Positions 17,144-26,135 of a DNA stretch of 53,189 nt are shown here, in pieces (the first letter of the stretch is position 1; each line of letters opens with the position of its first letter). The position numbers were made by a program, and so were the translations under genes. Source of the stretch: Lachnospiraceae bacterium G41 (GTDB lineage Bacteria > Bacillota > Clostridia > Lachnospirales > Lachnospiraceae); contig FNEU01000014.1 in the NCBI GenBank assembly GCA_900100245.1, forward strand, positions 1-53,189, given 5' to 3'. Under the pieces are notes generated by a model. The model did no database searches, was not told where the DNA came from, and saw nothing but the letters and a program-made list of their open reading frames with translations.

Positions 17144-17707
17144 ATGTCTGCTGACAAAAACAAAAAAATGAATGATACCTTAAAGGAAATATTAAAAACA
17201 GTTGTTTATTTCCTTGTTTTGCTTCTTATAGCTCTTTTTATCGTTACTTTTATCGGTCAGAGAACCGTAGTTGACGGTAGAAGTATGGAAAATACACTGA
17301 TGGATAAGGATAATCTTATCGTGGATAAGATTTCCTACAGATTTAAAGATCCCAAGAGATTTGACGTTATTGTATTTCCTTATCAGAAGAGAAATTATTT
17401 TATCAAACGAATCATCGGCCTTCCCGGAGAGACTGTATACATTGACGAAGAAGGCAATATTTTCATAAATGATGTTTTGCTGACTGAAAACTTCGGCAAA
17501 GACAGAATCAATGATCCGGGTATCGCTTCAAATCCCATTGTTTTAGGAGATGATGAGTATTTTGTTTTAGGCGATAACAGAAACGATTCCTTCGATTCAA
17601 GATATTATGAAGTAGGAAACATCAAAAAAGAGAATATTATCGGCCGTGCATGGCTTAGAATATATCCTTTCAACAAAATCGGTTTTGTGAAACATTCGGA
17701 AGATTAA
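17144..17707 (+). CDS. lepB: Signal peptidase I (active form)
   Basis: Membrane-bound Ser/Lys protease that cleaves signal peptides from exported proteins. The 187-residue protein has one membrane segment at about 17-37. It has the serine box VDGRSMENTL with Ser47 as nucleophile, the lysine box FIKRIIGLPGE with Lys88, and GDNRNDSFDSR near the C-terminus. All catalytic residues are present, in contrast to the paralogue 0.9 kb upstream. It is packed between rbgA and rnhB with gaps of 12 bases and 1 base. Confidence 0.95.
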   Translation: MSADKNKKMNDTLKEILKTVVYFLVLLLIALFIVTFIGQRTVVDGRSMENTLMDKDNLIVDKISYRFKDPKRFDVIVFPYQKRNYFIKRIIGLPGETVYIDEEGNIFINDVLLTENFGKDRINDPGIASNPIVLGDDEYFVLGDNRNDSFDSRYYEVGNIKKENIIGRAWLRIYPFNKIGFVKHSED

Positions 17708-17708
17708 A

Positions 17709-18347
17709 ATGAGAGAACTTAAGGGCGAAAAGCTTGAAGCCGAACTTAAAAGAATCGAGGCTTTAAAGCAGTATGAAAAAGAATATGAACATTTAGGATA
17801 TGTATGCGGTATAGATGAGGTCGGAAGAGGCCCCTTTGCGGGTCCTGTTGTGGCCTGCGCCGTTATATTGCCTAAAGACTGCAATATTCTTTACATTAAC
17901 GACTCGAAAAAACTCTCAGAGAAAAGAAGAGAAGAACTCTACGATATCATCATAAAAGAAGCCGTAGCTTACGGCATCGGCATAAAAGACAATAACAGAA
18001 TCGATGAAATAAATATATTACAGGCTACTTACGAAGCAATGAGAGAAGCTATAAGCAATCTCAAGGTAAAGCCTGATGTTCTTTTAAATGATGCAGTAAC
18101 AATTCCGGGAGTGGATATTAAACAGGTTCCCATCATAAAAGGTGACGCTAAAAGTATATCTATAGGCGCGGCATCAATCGTCGCAAAGGTTACCAGAGAC
18201 AGAATGATGGCTGAATTTGACGAAAAATATCCGGGCTATGATTTTGCCAAAAATAAAGGCTACGGAACTGCGGCTCACATAGAAGGCCTTAAAAAATACG
18301 GTCCCTGCGAGATTCACAGAAGATCCTTTATTCATAATTATATCTAA
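17709..18347 (+). CDS. rnhB: Ribonuclease HII
   Basis: Removes RNA from RNA-DNA hybrids, including single ribonucleotides in DNA. The 212-residue protein carries the acidic active site in GIDEVGRGPFAGPVV (Asp-Glu), INDSKKLSEKRRE, and a later conserved Asp in KGDAKS. One base separates it from lepB, and it ends the rplS-distal cluster before yraN. Confidence 0.96.
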   Translation: MRELKGEKLEAELKRIEALKQYEKEYEHLGYVCGIDEVGRGPFAGPVVACAVILPKDCNILYINDSKKLSEKRREELYDIIIKEAVAYGIGIKDNNRIDEINILQATYEAMREAISNLKVKPDVLLNDAVTIPGVDIKQVPIIKGDAKSISIGAASIVAKVTRDRMMAEFDEKYPGYDFAKNKGYGTAAHIEGLKKYGPCEIHRRSFIHNYI

Positions 18348-18428
18348 TTTCTTTAAATTTCTTATTTTTCCCCGTTATTTCAAATATCTAATGTTTGAGT
18401 GTTTTTTTGATGCAATGGAGGTGATTTT

Positions 18429-18779
18429 ATAAACAAAAGAACTACAGGAGGAGGTTACGAAAAAACTGCCTCTGAATTCCTTGAAAAGCATAATGTAGAG
18501 ATTTTAATTATGAATTTCAGGTGTAAAATCGGTGAAATTGATATTATCGGAAAAGATAAGGACACTCTTGTCTTTTATGAAGTAAAATACAGAAGTTCCG
18601 ATTATATGGGAAGTCCGAAAGAGGCGATTAATACTCATAAAATACATAAAATATGCAGAGTGAGCGATTTTTACAGACTGATAAATAAAATCGATGAAAA
18701 TACTAAAATCCGTTTCGATGTAATATCGATTAAGGGTGAGGAAATAGAATGGATTAAGAATGCCTTTGAGTATATTTAA
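18429..18779 (+). CDS. yraN: YraN family (UPF0102) nuclease-like protein, apparent ATA start
   Basis: The conserved core NFRCKIGEIDIIGKD and VFYEVKYRSS identify the YraN family, a small PD-(D/E)XK-like fold whose function is poorly known. The first ATG in frame (18510) would remove the family's N-terminal helix. Yet the frame is open and family-like back to a TGA at 18408. No ATG, GTG or TTG lies between them. A perfect GGAGGTG (18417-18423) sits just before ATA at 18429, giving (M)NKRTTGGGYEKTASEFLE and 116 residues, the usual length. The start is therefore probably ATA, or an ATG lost by mutation. It follows rnhB, a common neighbour. Confidence 0.8.
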   Translation: MNKRTTGGGYEKTASEFLEKHNVEILIMNFRCKIGEIDIIGKDKDTLVFYEVKYRSSDYMGSPKEAINTHKIHKICRVSDFYRLINKIDENTKIRFDVISIKGEEIEWIKNAFEYI

Positions 18780-18852
18780 AATTTGAGGGTAAAATATACA
18801 AATTTTACACACTTTAATCGTATTTTTTGTACAAAACAAATATTTCACATTG

Positions 18853-18858
18853 TATAAT
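18853..18858 (+). promoter_or_regulatory. Possible -10 element upstream of the EF-G paralogue
   Basis: A perfect TATAAT about 95 bases before the gene. A TTGTAC lies upstream but at 20-base spacing, so the promoter is only tentative. Confidence 0.35.
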
Positions 18859-18953
18859 CTGTCCGTTTTTAGTAAAATATACTGAGTGGGGTTAATAGTT
18901 TCTAAAGGGGAATTTTTTTATTTAACCCCAAATAAAAACTCGGAGGTTACAAC

Positions 18954-21044
18954 ATGAACATTTACACTACTGATAAGATCAGAAACGTCTGTCTGCTCGG
19001 TCACGGAGGCGCAGGAAAGACATCACTTGCCGAAGCTATGGCATATCTTGGAGGACTTACTTCAAGAATGGGTAAAATCAGCGATGGCAATACAGTCAGC
19101 GACTACGGTAAGGAAGAGATTAAAAGACAGATTTCTATTTATACTTCTCTTATACCGATTGAGTGGAACGGAACAAAGATTAACGTTCTTGACACTCCCG
19201 GTTTCTTTGATTTCGTAGGTGAAGCTGAAGAAGCAGCATCCGCAGCTGATGCAGCTATTATCGTTGTTTCCGGTAAGGCCGGTGTTGAAGTCGGCACTGA
19301 AAGAGCATGGGAAATCTGCGAAAAATACAAACTTCCCAGAATGTTCTTTGTAACCGATATGGATATCGACAATGCTTCTTACAGACAGGTTGTTGAAGAT
19401 TTAACAGCTCTTTACGGAAAGAAGATTGCTCCTTTCCATCTTCCTATCAGAGAGAATGAAAAGTTCACAGGTTACGTTAATGTAATCACAGAACAGGCTT
19501 ACAAGTGGGAAGGTAAGGAAGTTAAGGAATGTGATGTTCCCGAAGCTAATAAAGAATATCTTGAGAGCTACAGAGAAACTCTTATGGAATCCGTAGCTGA
19601 GACAAGCGAAGATCTTATGGAAAGATATTTCGGCGGCGAAACATTTACCGAAAACGAAATCCGTCAGGCATTGAGAGTATCCGTAAATGATTGCAGCATC
19701 GTTCCCATTTCAATGGGTTCAAATATCCTTTGCCAGGGTATTTATACATTAATGGATGATATCGTAAAATATCTTCCCGGTCCTGATTCAAGAACAGTTG
19801 CAGGTATCGACTTAAAGACAAACGAAGTATTTGAAGCTAACTATGATTTCTCCAAGCCGAAATCAGCTTACATCTTCAAGACAATCGTCGATCCTTTCAT
19901 CGGTAAGTATTCACTTATCAAGGTTATGTCAGGTGTTCTTAAGACAGATGACTTAATGTATAACGATGAGAAGCAGGTTGAAGAGAAAATCGGTAAGATT
20001 TATCTTCTTCAGGGCAACAAACCCATCGAAGTTCCCGAGCTTCACGCAGGTGATATTGGTGCTCTTGCAAAGATTACAGCAGCAAGAACAGGCAATACAC
20101 TTTCAACCAAGTCCCATATCATCAGATTTGGTAAAGCTGAACTTCCTAAGCCTTATACATACAAGAGATATCATGCTGTTAACAAGGCAGACGTTGACAA
20201 GATTGCTCAGTCACTTCAGAAGATTATGCATGAAGATCAGACAATCAAGGCTGTTAACGATTCCGAGAACAAGCAGATGCTTATCTACGGTATGGGCGAT
20301 TTACATATTGATGTTATTCAGTCAAGACTTGAGAACGAATACAAAGTTAAGATTGATTTAACAAAGCCGAAGGTAGCTTTCAGAGAAACAATTAAGAAGA
20401 ATTCCGATGTTGAGTACAAATATAAGAAACAGTCCGGCGGACATGGTCAGTATGGTCACGTTAAGATGCGTTTCTGTGCATCGGGCGATCTTGAGACACC
20501 TTACGTATTCGAAGAAGAAGTTGTTGGTGGCGCAGTTCCCAAGAACTACTTCCCTGCAGTAGAAAAAGGTTTACAGGAATCAGTTCTTAGAGGCCCTCTT
20601 GCAGCATATCCCGTAGTTGGTGTTAAGGCTACTCTTTACGATGGTTCTTATCATCCTGTTGACTCTTCGGAAATGGCATTCAAGATGGCTACAATCCAGG
20701 CCTTCAAGAAAGGCTTTATGGAAGCAGGTCCTATTCTCCTTGAGCCTATCGCATCACTTAAGGTTACTGTTCCCAATGACTTTACAGGTGATGTAATGGG
20801 TGACCTTAATAAGAGAAGAGGTCGTGTACTTGGTATGAATCCTGCAGGAAACGGCAAGACAGTAGTTGAAGCTGATATTCCTATGATGAGCTTATACGGA
20901 TACTGCACAGACCTTCGTTCCATGACAGGCGGACGTGGTGATTTCGAATATGAATTCGCTCGTTACGAACAGGCTCCTTCAGATATTCAGGAAGCTGAAG
21001 TTAAGGAAAGAGCTGACAAGGTTGCTGAAGGCAATGTTGAATAA
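18954..21044 (+). CDS. Elongation factor G-like GTPase (EF-G paralogue)
   Basis: Translational GTPase of 696 residues with all five EF-G domains. G1 is GHGGAGKTS, where canonical EF-G has AHIDAGKTT; G3 is DTPGF. The position equivalent to the canonical G4 NKMD reads TDMDIDN, a variant. These features mark the EF-G-like (FusA2/EF-G-2) branch rather than the main fusA, which normally sits in the str operon with rpsL, rpsG and tuf. Its role may be in translocation under special conditions or ribosome protection; this is not established. It has a GGAGG site, no coupled neighbours and a terminator behind it. Codon use is that of a well-expressed gene. Confidence 0.9.
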   Translation: MNIYTTDKIRNVCLLGHGGAGKTSLAEAMAYLGGLTSRMGKISDGNTVSDYGKEEIKRQISIYTSLIPIEWNGTKINVLDTPGFFDFVGEAEEAASAADAAIIVVSGKAGVEVGTERAWEICEKYKLPRMFFVTDMDIDNASYRQVVEDLTALYGKKIAPFHLPIRENEKFTGYVNVITEQAYKWEGKEVKECDVPEANKEYLESYRETLMESVAETSEDLMERYFGGETFTENEIRQALRVSVNDCSIVPISMGSNILCQGIYTLMDDIVKYLPGPDSRTVAGIDLKTNEVFEANYDFSKPKSAYIFKTIVDPFIGKYSLIKVMSGVLKTDDLMYNDEKQVEEKIGKIYLLQGNKPIEVPELHAGDIGALAKITAARTGNTLSTKSHIIRFGKAELPKPYTYKRYHAVNKADVDKIAQSLQKIMHEDQTIKAVNDSENKQMLIYGMGDLHIDVIQSRLENEYKVKIDLTKPKVAFRETIKKNSDVEYKYKKQSGGHGQYGHVKMRFCASGDLETPYVFEEEVVGGAVPKNYFPAVEKGLQESVLRGPLAAYPVVGVKATLYDGSYHPVDSSEMAFKMATIQAFKKGFMEAGPILLEPIASLKVTVPNDFTGDVMGDLNKRRGRVLGMNPAGNGKTVVEADIPMMSLYGYCTDLRSMTGGRGDFEYEFARYEQAPSDIQEAEVKERADKVAEGNVE

Positions 21045-21082
21045 TGTCTGAAAAATTGTTTTAACAATAAACAATACGAAAG

Positions 21083-21108
21083 GCCGGAGCTTATTGCTTC
21101 GGCTTTTT
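21083..21108 (+). terminator. Rho-independent terminator after the EF-G paralogue
   Basis: GCCGGAGC pairs with GCTTCGGC (one G-T pair) around TTATT and is followed by TTTTT. Confidence 0.88.
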
Positions 21109-21110
21109 CA

Positions 21111-21139
21111 TTGACTTTTACGCGTAAAATTACTAAAAT
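21111..21139 (+). promoter_or_regulatory. Promoter for leuS
   Basis: TTGACT, 17 bases, then TAAAAT, immediately behind the preceding terminator. The leader is only about 30 bases, so there is no room for a T-box. Confidence 0.75.
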
Positions 21140-21175
21140 TATTAAGGTTATTTTTATAAAAAACGGAGATTAATT

Positions 21176-23596
21176 ATGAACAGACCTTACAATCATCATG
21201 AAGTTGAGCCTAAGTGGCAGAAATACTGGGAGGAGAATGAGACATTTAAAACAGATGTCTGGGATTTTTCAAAGCCTAAATTTTATGCTCTTGATATGTT
21301 CCCATACCCTTCGGGTGTAGGCCTTCATGCAGGTCATCCGGAAGGATATACCGCAACTGATATTTCTTCAAGAATGAAGAGAATGCAGGGATATAATGTA
21401 CTTCATCCCATGGGATACGATTCATTCGGTCTTCCCGCAGAGCAGTATGCTGTTACAACCGGTAACAATCCTAATGGTTTTACTCAGGAAAATATAAAGA
21501 CATTCTCAAAGCAGTTAAAAGAACTCGGCTTTGACTACGACTGGTCTAAGATGATTGCAACAAGCGATCCTTCTTACTACAAATGGACTCAGTGGATTTT
21601 TAAGAAACTTTATGAAAAAGGTTATGCAAAACTTATAGATATGCCTGTTAACTGGTGTGAAGAACTTGGTACGGTTCTTTCAAATGACGAAGTTATCGAC
21701 GGCAAATCTGAGCGTGGCGGTTATCCTGTAGTTCGTAAGAACATGAAGCAGTGGGTTATCGATCAGGTTGCTTTTGCTGATGAATTACTTGAAGGTCTTA
21801 ACGAAATCGACTGGCCCGAATCCACCAAGGATATGCAGCGTCACTGGATCGGACGCTCCGAAGGTGTTGAAGTTAAATTCCAGATTGTGGGTGGCGGCGA
21901 GTTCTCAATTTATACAACCTGTATCGAAACAATTTACGGTATTACTTTTATGGTACTTGCTCCCGACGGACAGATCGTAAAAGATTTAATGCCCAGAATC
22001 CAGAATAAAGATGAGGTTCAGGCTTATATCGACGAAACATTAAAGAAGAACGATATGGACAGAACCGAACTTAATAAAACCAAGTCAGGCTGTGAACTTA
22101 AAGGCGTTACATGTATCAATCCCGTAAACGGCAAAGAAGTTCGTATGTTCATCGGTGATTTCGTACTTGCCAACTATGGTACAGGTGCAGTTATGGCAGT
22201 ACCTTCACATGATCAGAGAGACTTTGAATATGCTATCGCTCACAATATCGATATGATTCAGGTTATCGACGGAAGAGATGTAAGCGAATGTGCATTTGAA
22301 AAATATGATTATCTCGGAAAAGGCTGCAAGCTTATCAATTCTGAAGAATTTACAGGTCTTGTAGTAGAAGATGCTAAAGAAGCAATTACCCAGAAACTTG
22401 AAAAGATGGGTGTTGCAAAGAGAACTGTTAACTATCACTTCCGTGAGTGGATTTTCGCGCGTCAGCGTTACTGGGGCGAGCCTGTTCCCGTATGGTATGA
22501 CGAAGACGGAAACATTCATGTTCTTGATGATGACGAGCTTCCTTTAGTACTTCCTGTACTTGACGATTACAAGGGAAAGAACGGTCAGGCTCCTCTTGAA
22601 AATGCCACAGAGTGGAAAGTATATGAAAAAGATGGCGTAAAGGGTAAAAGAGAAACATCTACAATGCCCGGTTCTGCAGGTTCATCATGGTATTACATGA
22701 GATATATCGATCCTCAGAACGACAAGGCTATCGCAGATCCCGAACTTTTAAAGCACTGGCTTCCGGTTGACCTTTATATCGGCGGTCCTGAGCATGCTGT
22801 AGGCCATCTGATGTATTCAAGAATTTGGAACAGATTCCTTTACCATGAAGGTATTTCGCCTGTTAAAGAGCCTTTCAAAAAGCTTGTTCATCAGGGTATG
22901 ATATTAGGTGAAAACGGTATTAAGATGGGTAAGAGATTCCCTGAATTCGTTGTTAACCCTTCGGATATCGTAAGAGATTACGGTGCTGATACATTAAGAC
23001 TATATGAAATGTTTATGGGACCTCTCGAGGTTTCAAAGCCCTGGAGTTCATCAGGTGTTGAAGGTGCAAGAAAATACCTTAACAGAGTTTGGAATTATTT
23101 TACAAACGAAGAAAATATAACAGATAATAATGACGACAGACTTACCAAGGTTTACAACCAGACAGTCAAGAAAGTTACATCTGACTTTGAGTCACTTGGC
23201 TTTAATACAGCAATTGCTCAGATGATGATCTTTATGAATGAAGCAGTTAAGGGCACCTGCCCTAAGGAATACGCTGAAGGATTTATTAAGATGCTTTCAT
23301 GTATATGTCCTCATATAGGTGAAGAAATCTGGTCAGAATTAGGTCATGATAAAACTATTGCTTACGAAGCATGGCCTAAATTCGATGAGGCTGCTCTTAA
23401 CGAAGATACTATCGAAATAGGAGTTCAGGTTAACGGTAAGGTTAAAGGTGTTGTGGAACTTCTTAAGACAGAAGATAAGGATTCAGCACTTGCCAAAGCT
23501 AAAGCAGTTGAAGGGGTAGCGAAGGCTATAGAAGGTAAGACAGTAGTCAAGGAGATTTATGTTCCTGCCAAGATTGTAAATATTGTTGTTAAATAA
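21176..23596 (+). CDS. leuS: Leucyl-tRNA synthetase
   Basis: Class I synthetase of 806 residues, normal bacterial length, charging tRNA-Leu. The HIGH motif is HAGH (51-54, in PYPSGVGLHAGH). The editing domain (about 220-400) and the C-terminal anticodon-binding region are complete. The KMSKS loop reads KMGKR (583-587); the serine position is a glycine, which I recall as a common variant in this branch of Firmicutes. The gene has its own promoter. Confidence 0.97.
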   Translation: MNRPYNHHEVEPKWQKYWEENETFKTDVWDFSKPKFYALDMFPYPSGVGLHAGHPEGYTATDISSRMKRMQGYNVLHPMGYDSFGLPAEQYAVTTGNNPNGFTQENIKTFSKQLKELGFDYDWSKMIATSDPSYYKWTQWIFKKLYEKGYAKLIDMPVNWCEELGTVLSNDEVIDGKSERGGYPVVRKNMKQWVIDQVAFADELLEGLNEIDWPESTKDMQRHWIGRSEGVEVKFQIVGGGEFSIYTTCIETIYGITFMVLAPDGQIVKDLMPRIQNKDEVQAYIDETLKKNDMDRTELNKTKSGCELKGVTCINPVNGKEVRMFIGDFVLANYGTGAVMAVPSHDQRDFEYAIAHNIDMIQVIDGRDVSECAFEKYDYLGKGCKLINSEEFTGLVVEDAKEAITQKLEKMGVAKRTVNYHFREWIFARQRYWGEPVPVWYDEDGNIHVLDDDELPLVLPVLDDYKGKNGQAPLENATEWKVYEKDGVKGKRETSTMPGSAGSSWYYMRYIDPQNDKAIADPELLKHWLPVDLYIGGPEHAVGHLMYSRIWNRFLYHEGISPVKEPFKKLVHQGMILGENGIKMGKRFPEFVVNPSDIVRDYGADTLRLYEMFMGPLEVSKPWSSSGVEGARKYLNRVWNYFTNEENITDNNDDRLTKVYNQTVKKVTSDFESLGFNTAIAQMMIFMNEAVKGTCPKEYAEGFIKMLSCICPHIGEEIWSELGHDKTIAYEAWPKFDEAALNEDTIEIGVQVNGKVKGVVELLKTEDKDSALAKAKAVEGVAKAIEGKTVVKEIYVPAKIVNIVVK

Positions 23597-23659
23597 TTTA
23601 TAATTTTGTTTGGATAAATGGTTGCTTTAAACGTGTTTAGGTATTGAGGAGGTTAAATT

Positions 23660-23860
23660 ATGTATTATTTGATACCTGTTTTCTTGGGGATAGTTATTGC
23701 AATACTTGGAATTATTATGGCTATTTTTCCTCGTATTTCAACAAGAAGGGACAGAAGAAACGATCCTAAAGCTGTTATGAAGACCAGATTAAGTGGTTTT
23801 GCAATGATTGTGCTTGGAATTCTTCTTGCCATATTAAGATTTATTCTATTATTCAGGTGA
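23660..23860 (+). CDS. Small two-segment membrane protein, unknown function
   Basis: 66 residues with a hydrophobic segment at about 3-24, a basic loop (RISTRRDRRNDPK) and a second segment at about 46-64. The basic loop should lie in the cytosol, so both termini face out. GAGGAGG precedes the ATG at good spacing. I recognise no family. It lies between leuS and a bidirectional terminator. Confidence 0.7.
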   Translation: MYYLIPVFLGIVIAILGIIMAIFPRISTRRDRRNDPKAVMKTRLSGFAMIVLGILLAILRFILLFR

Positions 23861-23868
23861 TTTGTAAA

Positions 23869-23905
23869 AAAATTCCCGACTCTTTTAGGAGCCGGGAGAT
23901 TTTTT
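23869..23905. terminator. Bidirectional terminator between convergent genes
   Basis: TCCCGACTC pairs with GAGCCGGGA (one A-C mismatch), with an A run on the left and TTTTTTTT on the right, so it can act on both strands between 23660-23860 and the lipoprotein gene. Confidence 0.85.
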
Positions 23906-23921
23906 TTATTTCTTTTATGAT

Positions 23922-25094
23922 TTATTCTTCCCATATAATCCAGTCGGGAACTACATAATGTTCTGTATAAGAATTAAGTAGTTCTTCATCGGTCATTCCG
24001 AGTTCATCAAGTCTTTCGGCGATTCTTGCATTTACACCTTCAAAATCTGTTACCTGGAATCCGCACTGGTCATAGATTTCCATATATTTTGCTTCGGGAT
24101 AAACAATCCAGCCTTGTCTGTCGGTGAATACATAGACAAACTGGTCTAAGTAGTCATTATAATAATCTTCGTCACCATCCATAGCATAATCATATTCCAT
24201 GAAACTGTAAGCATTGCATGTATATTTGCCTGCAGTATCGTGAGTTAAAGGATAGTCGTCGGGGAGATCGATGTATGAAGGGATATAATAACCTGCGATA
24301 GTTGCTTCTCCGATTTCCTGTTCGGTCGATAAACTGTAAATAAATTCGTGAACACCGTCTTTGTTGCATCTTACGTAAGAGTTATATCCTCTGTTGGCTC
24401 CACCACTTCCGTATTGCGAAAACACACCGAATATGTTTAATTCGCCCATTGAACGGTAGTATGCATTGTATGAATCGATTATGCAAAGATTTCCGTTATA
24501 GAATTTGAATATATAGTATTCCTGTAATGTATCGTAATTGCCATTATCTATAGCCATATATAAAGCCATTTCGGGATATCCGTCATTACCGCAGTCAATC
24601 ATTGCGTAATCAACTTCAATAACCTTTCTGTCATCCATCCATTCATCCTGGACATTTTCATTAATGGCAGCTATCATCTTGTCGTATGTGTATGTCTTTT
24701 CAAATTCAAGATAATCTGTATTAAGATAGGTTACCATTGCATCGATTTCGCCGTTTAAGAATTTTAAATAATCCTCTTCGGTAGCAGAGTAATCAGCGGT
24801 AAATCCATTGCTGCCGTTATCGACGTTATTGTTGTCTGGTTCAATTATGTTGTTGTCGGTGTTGTTATTATCAGGCTCGATAATATCCGGTTCAACCGGG
24901 TCATCAACAGGAGTGGTAATATCAACATCGACATTATTCGTTGTTGTAGTTATATTTGCGTTGCTTTCATTGCTGTCTTTTTCTTCAGGACCGTTTACTG
25001 CCTGATGAATAGGAGGAAGTAATGAACAACTTGACATTAAAGAACCTGCTAAAAGAGTTACACCAATTAATTCGATTATTTTATTCCTCTTCAT
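23922..25094 (-). CDS. Secreted lipoprotein with a Thr/Asn/Asp-rich linker, unknown function
   Basis: A 390-residue protein with a lipoprotein signal: basic start, hydrophobic core and LMSSC as lipobox, so Cys23 or so would be lipidated and anchored outside the membrane. Residues about 35-100 form a low-complexity linker in which PDIIEPDNNN and IIEPDNNN repeat. The remaining 290 residues look globular and acidic, rich in Tyr and Asp. I do not recognise the domain. The gene is alone on the minus strand with GAAAGGA before the ATG. Surface display or substrate binding is only a guess. Confidence 0.75.
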   Translation of the reverse strand: MKRNKIIELIGVTLLAGSLMSSCSLLPPIHQAVNGPEEKDSNESNANITTTTNNVDVDITTPVDDPVEPDIIEPDNNNTDNNIIEPDNNNVDNGSNGFTADYSATEEDYLKFLNGEIDAMVTYLNTDYLEFEKTYTYDKMIAAINENVQDEWMDDRKVIEVDYAMIDCGNDGYPEMALYMAIDNGNYDTLQEYYIFKFYNGNLCIIDSYNAYYRSMGELNIFGVFSQYGSGGANRGYNSYVRCNKDGVHEFIYSLSTEQEIGEATIAGYYIPSYIDLPDDYPLTHDTAGKYTCNAYSFMEYDYAMDGDEDYYNDYLDQFVYVFTDRQGWIVYPEAKYMEIYDQCGFQVTDFEGVNARIAERLDELGMTDEELLNSYTEHYVVPDWIIWEE

Positions 25095-25151
25095 AATTAA
25101 TTCCTTTCGAATTTCAGATCTATCGAGTTTTCCCCTCTCGACAAATTATTA

Positions 25152-25160
25152 TATCATATT
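25152..25160 (-). promoter_or_regulatory. Extended -10 for the lipoprotein gene
   Basis: On the minus strand TGATATAAT is an extended -10 (TG-N-TATAAT). No good -35 is visible. Just downstream TCGAG and CTCGA flank GGGGAAAA, a small inverted repeat that might be an operator. Confidence 0.5.
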
Positions 25161-25236
25161 TTACTCTAAAAGTTCCTTTTTTTATAGCCATAAGCCATGT
25201 TATACTGTTTCTGAGGAGAAAGACAATATTTTTACG

Positions 25237-26103
25237 ATGAGAATTAAAAATTTTAAGAGAACAATTAAATATTTAGTGTTTTCAATATTGCTTTGTGCAG
25301 TACTTTTTATTAGCTTTGGTAGAACTGTGTATGCAAATGAGTATATAAGATATCAGTCGGTTGACAGTGATGCGTTAGCTGAATGGATAAAAGATAAAAA
25401 TGAACACGAAGAAAATAATTATACAACTGTATACGTTCCTCAGTCCGAAAGCAAAAATGATTCTAAGAATAAATCTAATGCTACTATCTATAGAATATTT
25501 CCTATTTTATATATTTTAGTTATTGTTGCTGCAAATATACTGTGGTTATATTTTAAGAAGGCGCCTTCAGAATCATCAGAATTATATGAAATAGATATAG
25601 ATCCTACAGACGATGATTACACTATTGATCTGACAAATGATGATTATAAAATTGAAGATTCTGTGGAAGAAACTGATTTGATTGATATTTCGTTAGAGCC
25701 TGTACAGAATAAAGTTATGTCAGAACACGAAAAAATAGAATCAGCAGTAGAAGAAGAAACGTTGGAAGAATCGATAGAATTTGTACAGCCTGAAGAATTA
25801 ATAGAATCTGTACAGCCTGAAGCTGTGATAGAAGTTTCACAGCCTGAAGAAATTATAGAACCTATACAGATTGAATATATTACAGAACCCGAACTGAGTT
25901 TGACAGAAAAAGAAACGATAAAGGAACTTTCTAGTCGTGAACTTAAAGAAATAGTTAAAAATCTTGATACTATTGAAAAGAGCAAATTCATAACACCTGC
26001 GAAAAACGGTAAGAAAGATGAAGCTATTGAAATCTGCAAAGTAGTGACAGGTTTGGATCAAAAAAATGCTGAAAAGATTATTAATTTAAAGCTTTATTAC
26101 TAA
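25237..26103 (+). CDS. Membrane protein with acidic repeats and a C-terminal L7/L12-like motif
   Basis: A 288-residue protein with a signal peptide (about 1-33, ending TVYA), a short outer region and a membrane segment at about 84-105 followed by KK. A long, strongly acidic tail should face the cytosol. Residues about 180-220 hold four imperfect copies of a xxQPEExIE unit. The last 35 residues (AKNGKKDEAIEICKVVTGLDQKNAEKII) resemble the C-terminal helical part of ribosomal protein L7/L12, where conserved K..I.....TGL....A marks the factor-binding site. Function unknown. The region is AT-rich compared with leuS. Confidence 0.72.
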   Translation: MRIKNFKRTIKYLVFSILLCAVLFISFGRTVYANEYIRYQSVDSDALAEWIKDKNEHEENNYTTVYVPQSESKNDSKNKSNATIYRIFPILYILVIVAANILWLYFKKAPSESSELYEIDIDPTDDDYTIDLTNDDYKIEDSVEETDLIDISLEPVQNKVMSEHEKIESAVEEETLEESIEFVQPEELIESVQPEAVIEVSQPEEIIEPIQIEYITEPELSLTEKETIKELSSRELKEIVKNLDTIEKSKFITPAKNGKKDEAIEICKVVTGLDQKNAEKIINLKLYY

Positions 26104-26135
26104 TATTGAATGAGATTACACGATTATAGGAGTAT

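Noticed and set aside
21045-21175. T-box or other tRNA-sensing leader before leuS
   Set aside because: A terminator and promoter fill the gap and leave a leader of only about 30 bases.
22922-22936. LeuRS KMSKS loop reading KMGKR
   Set aside because: I recall this variant as common in this bacterial branch; the protein is full length and otherwise normal.
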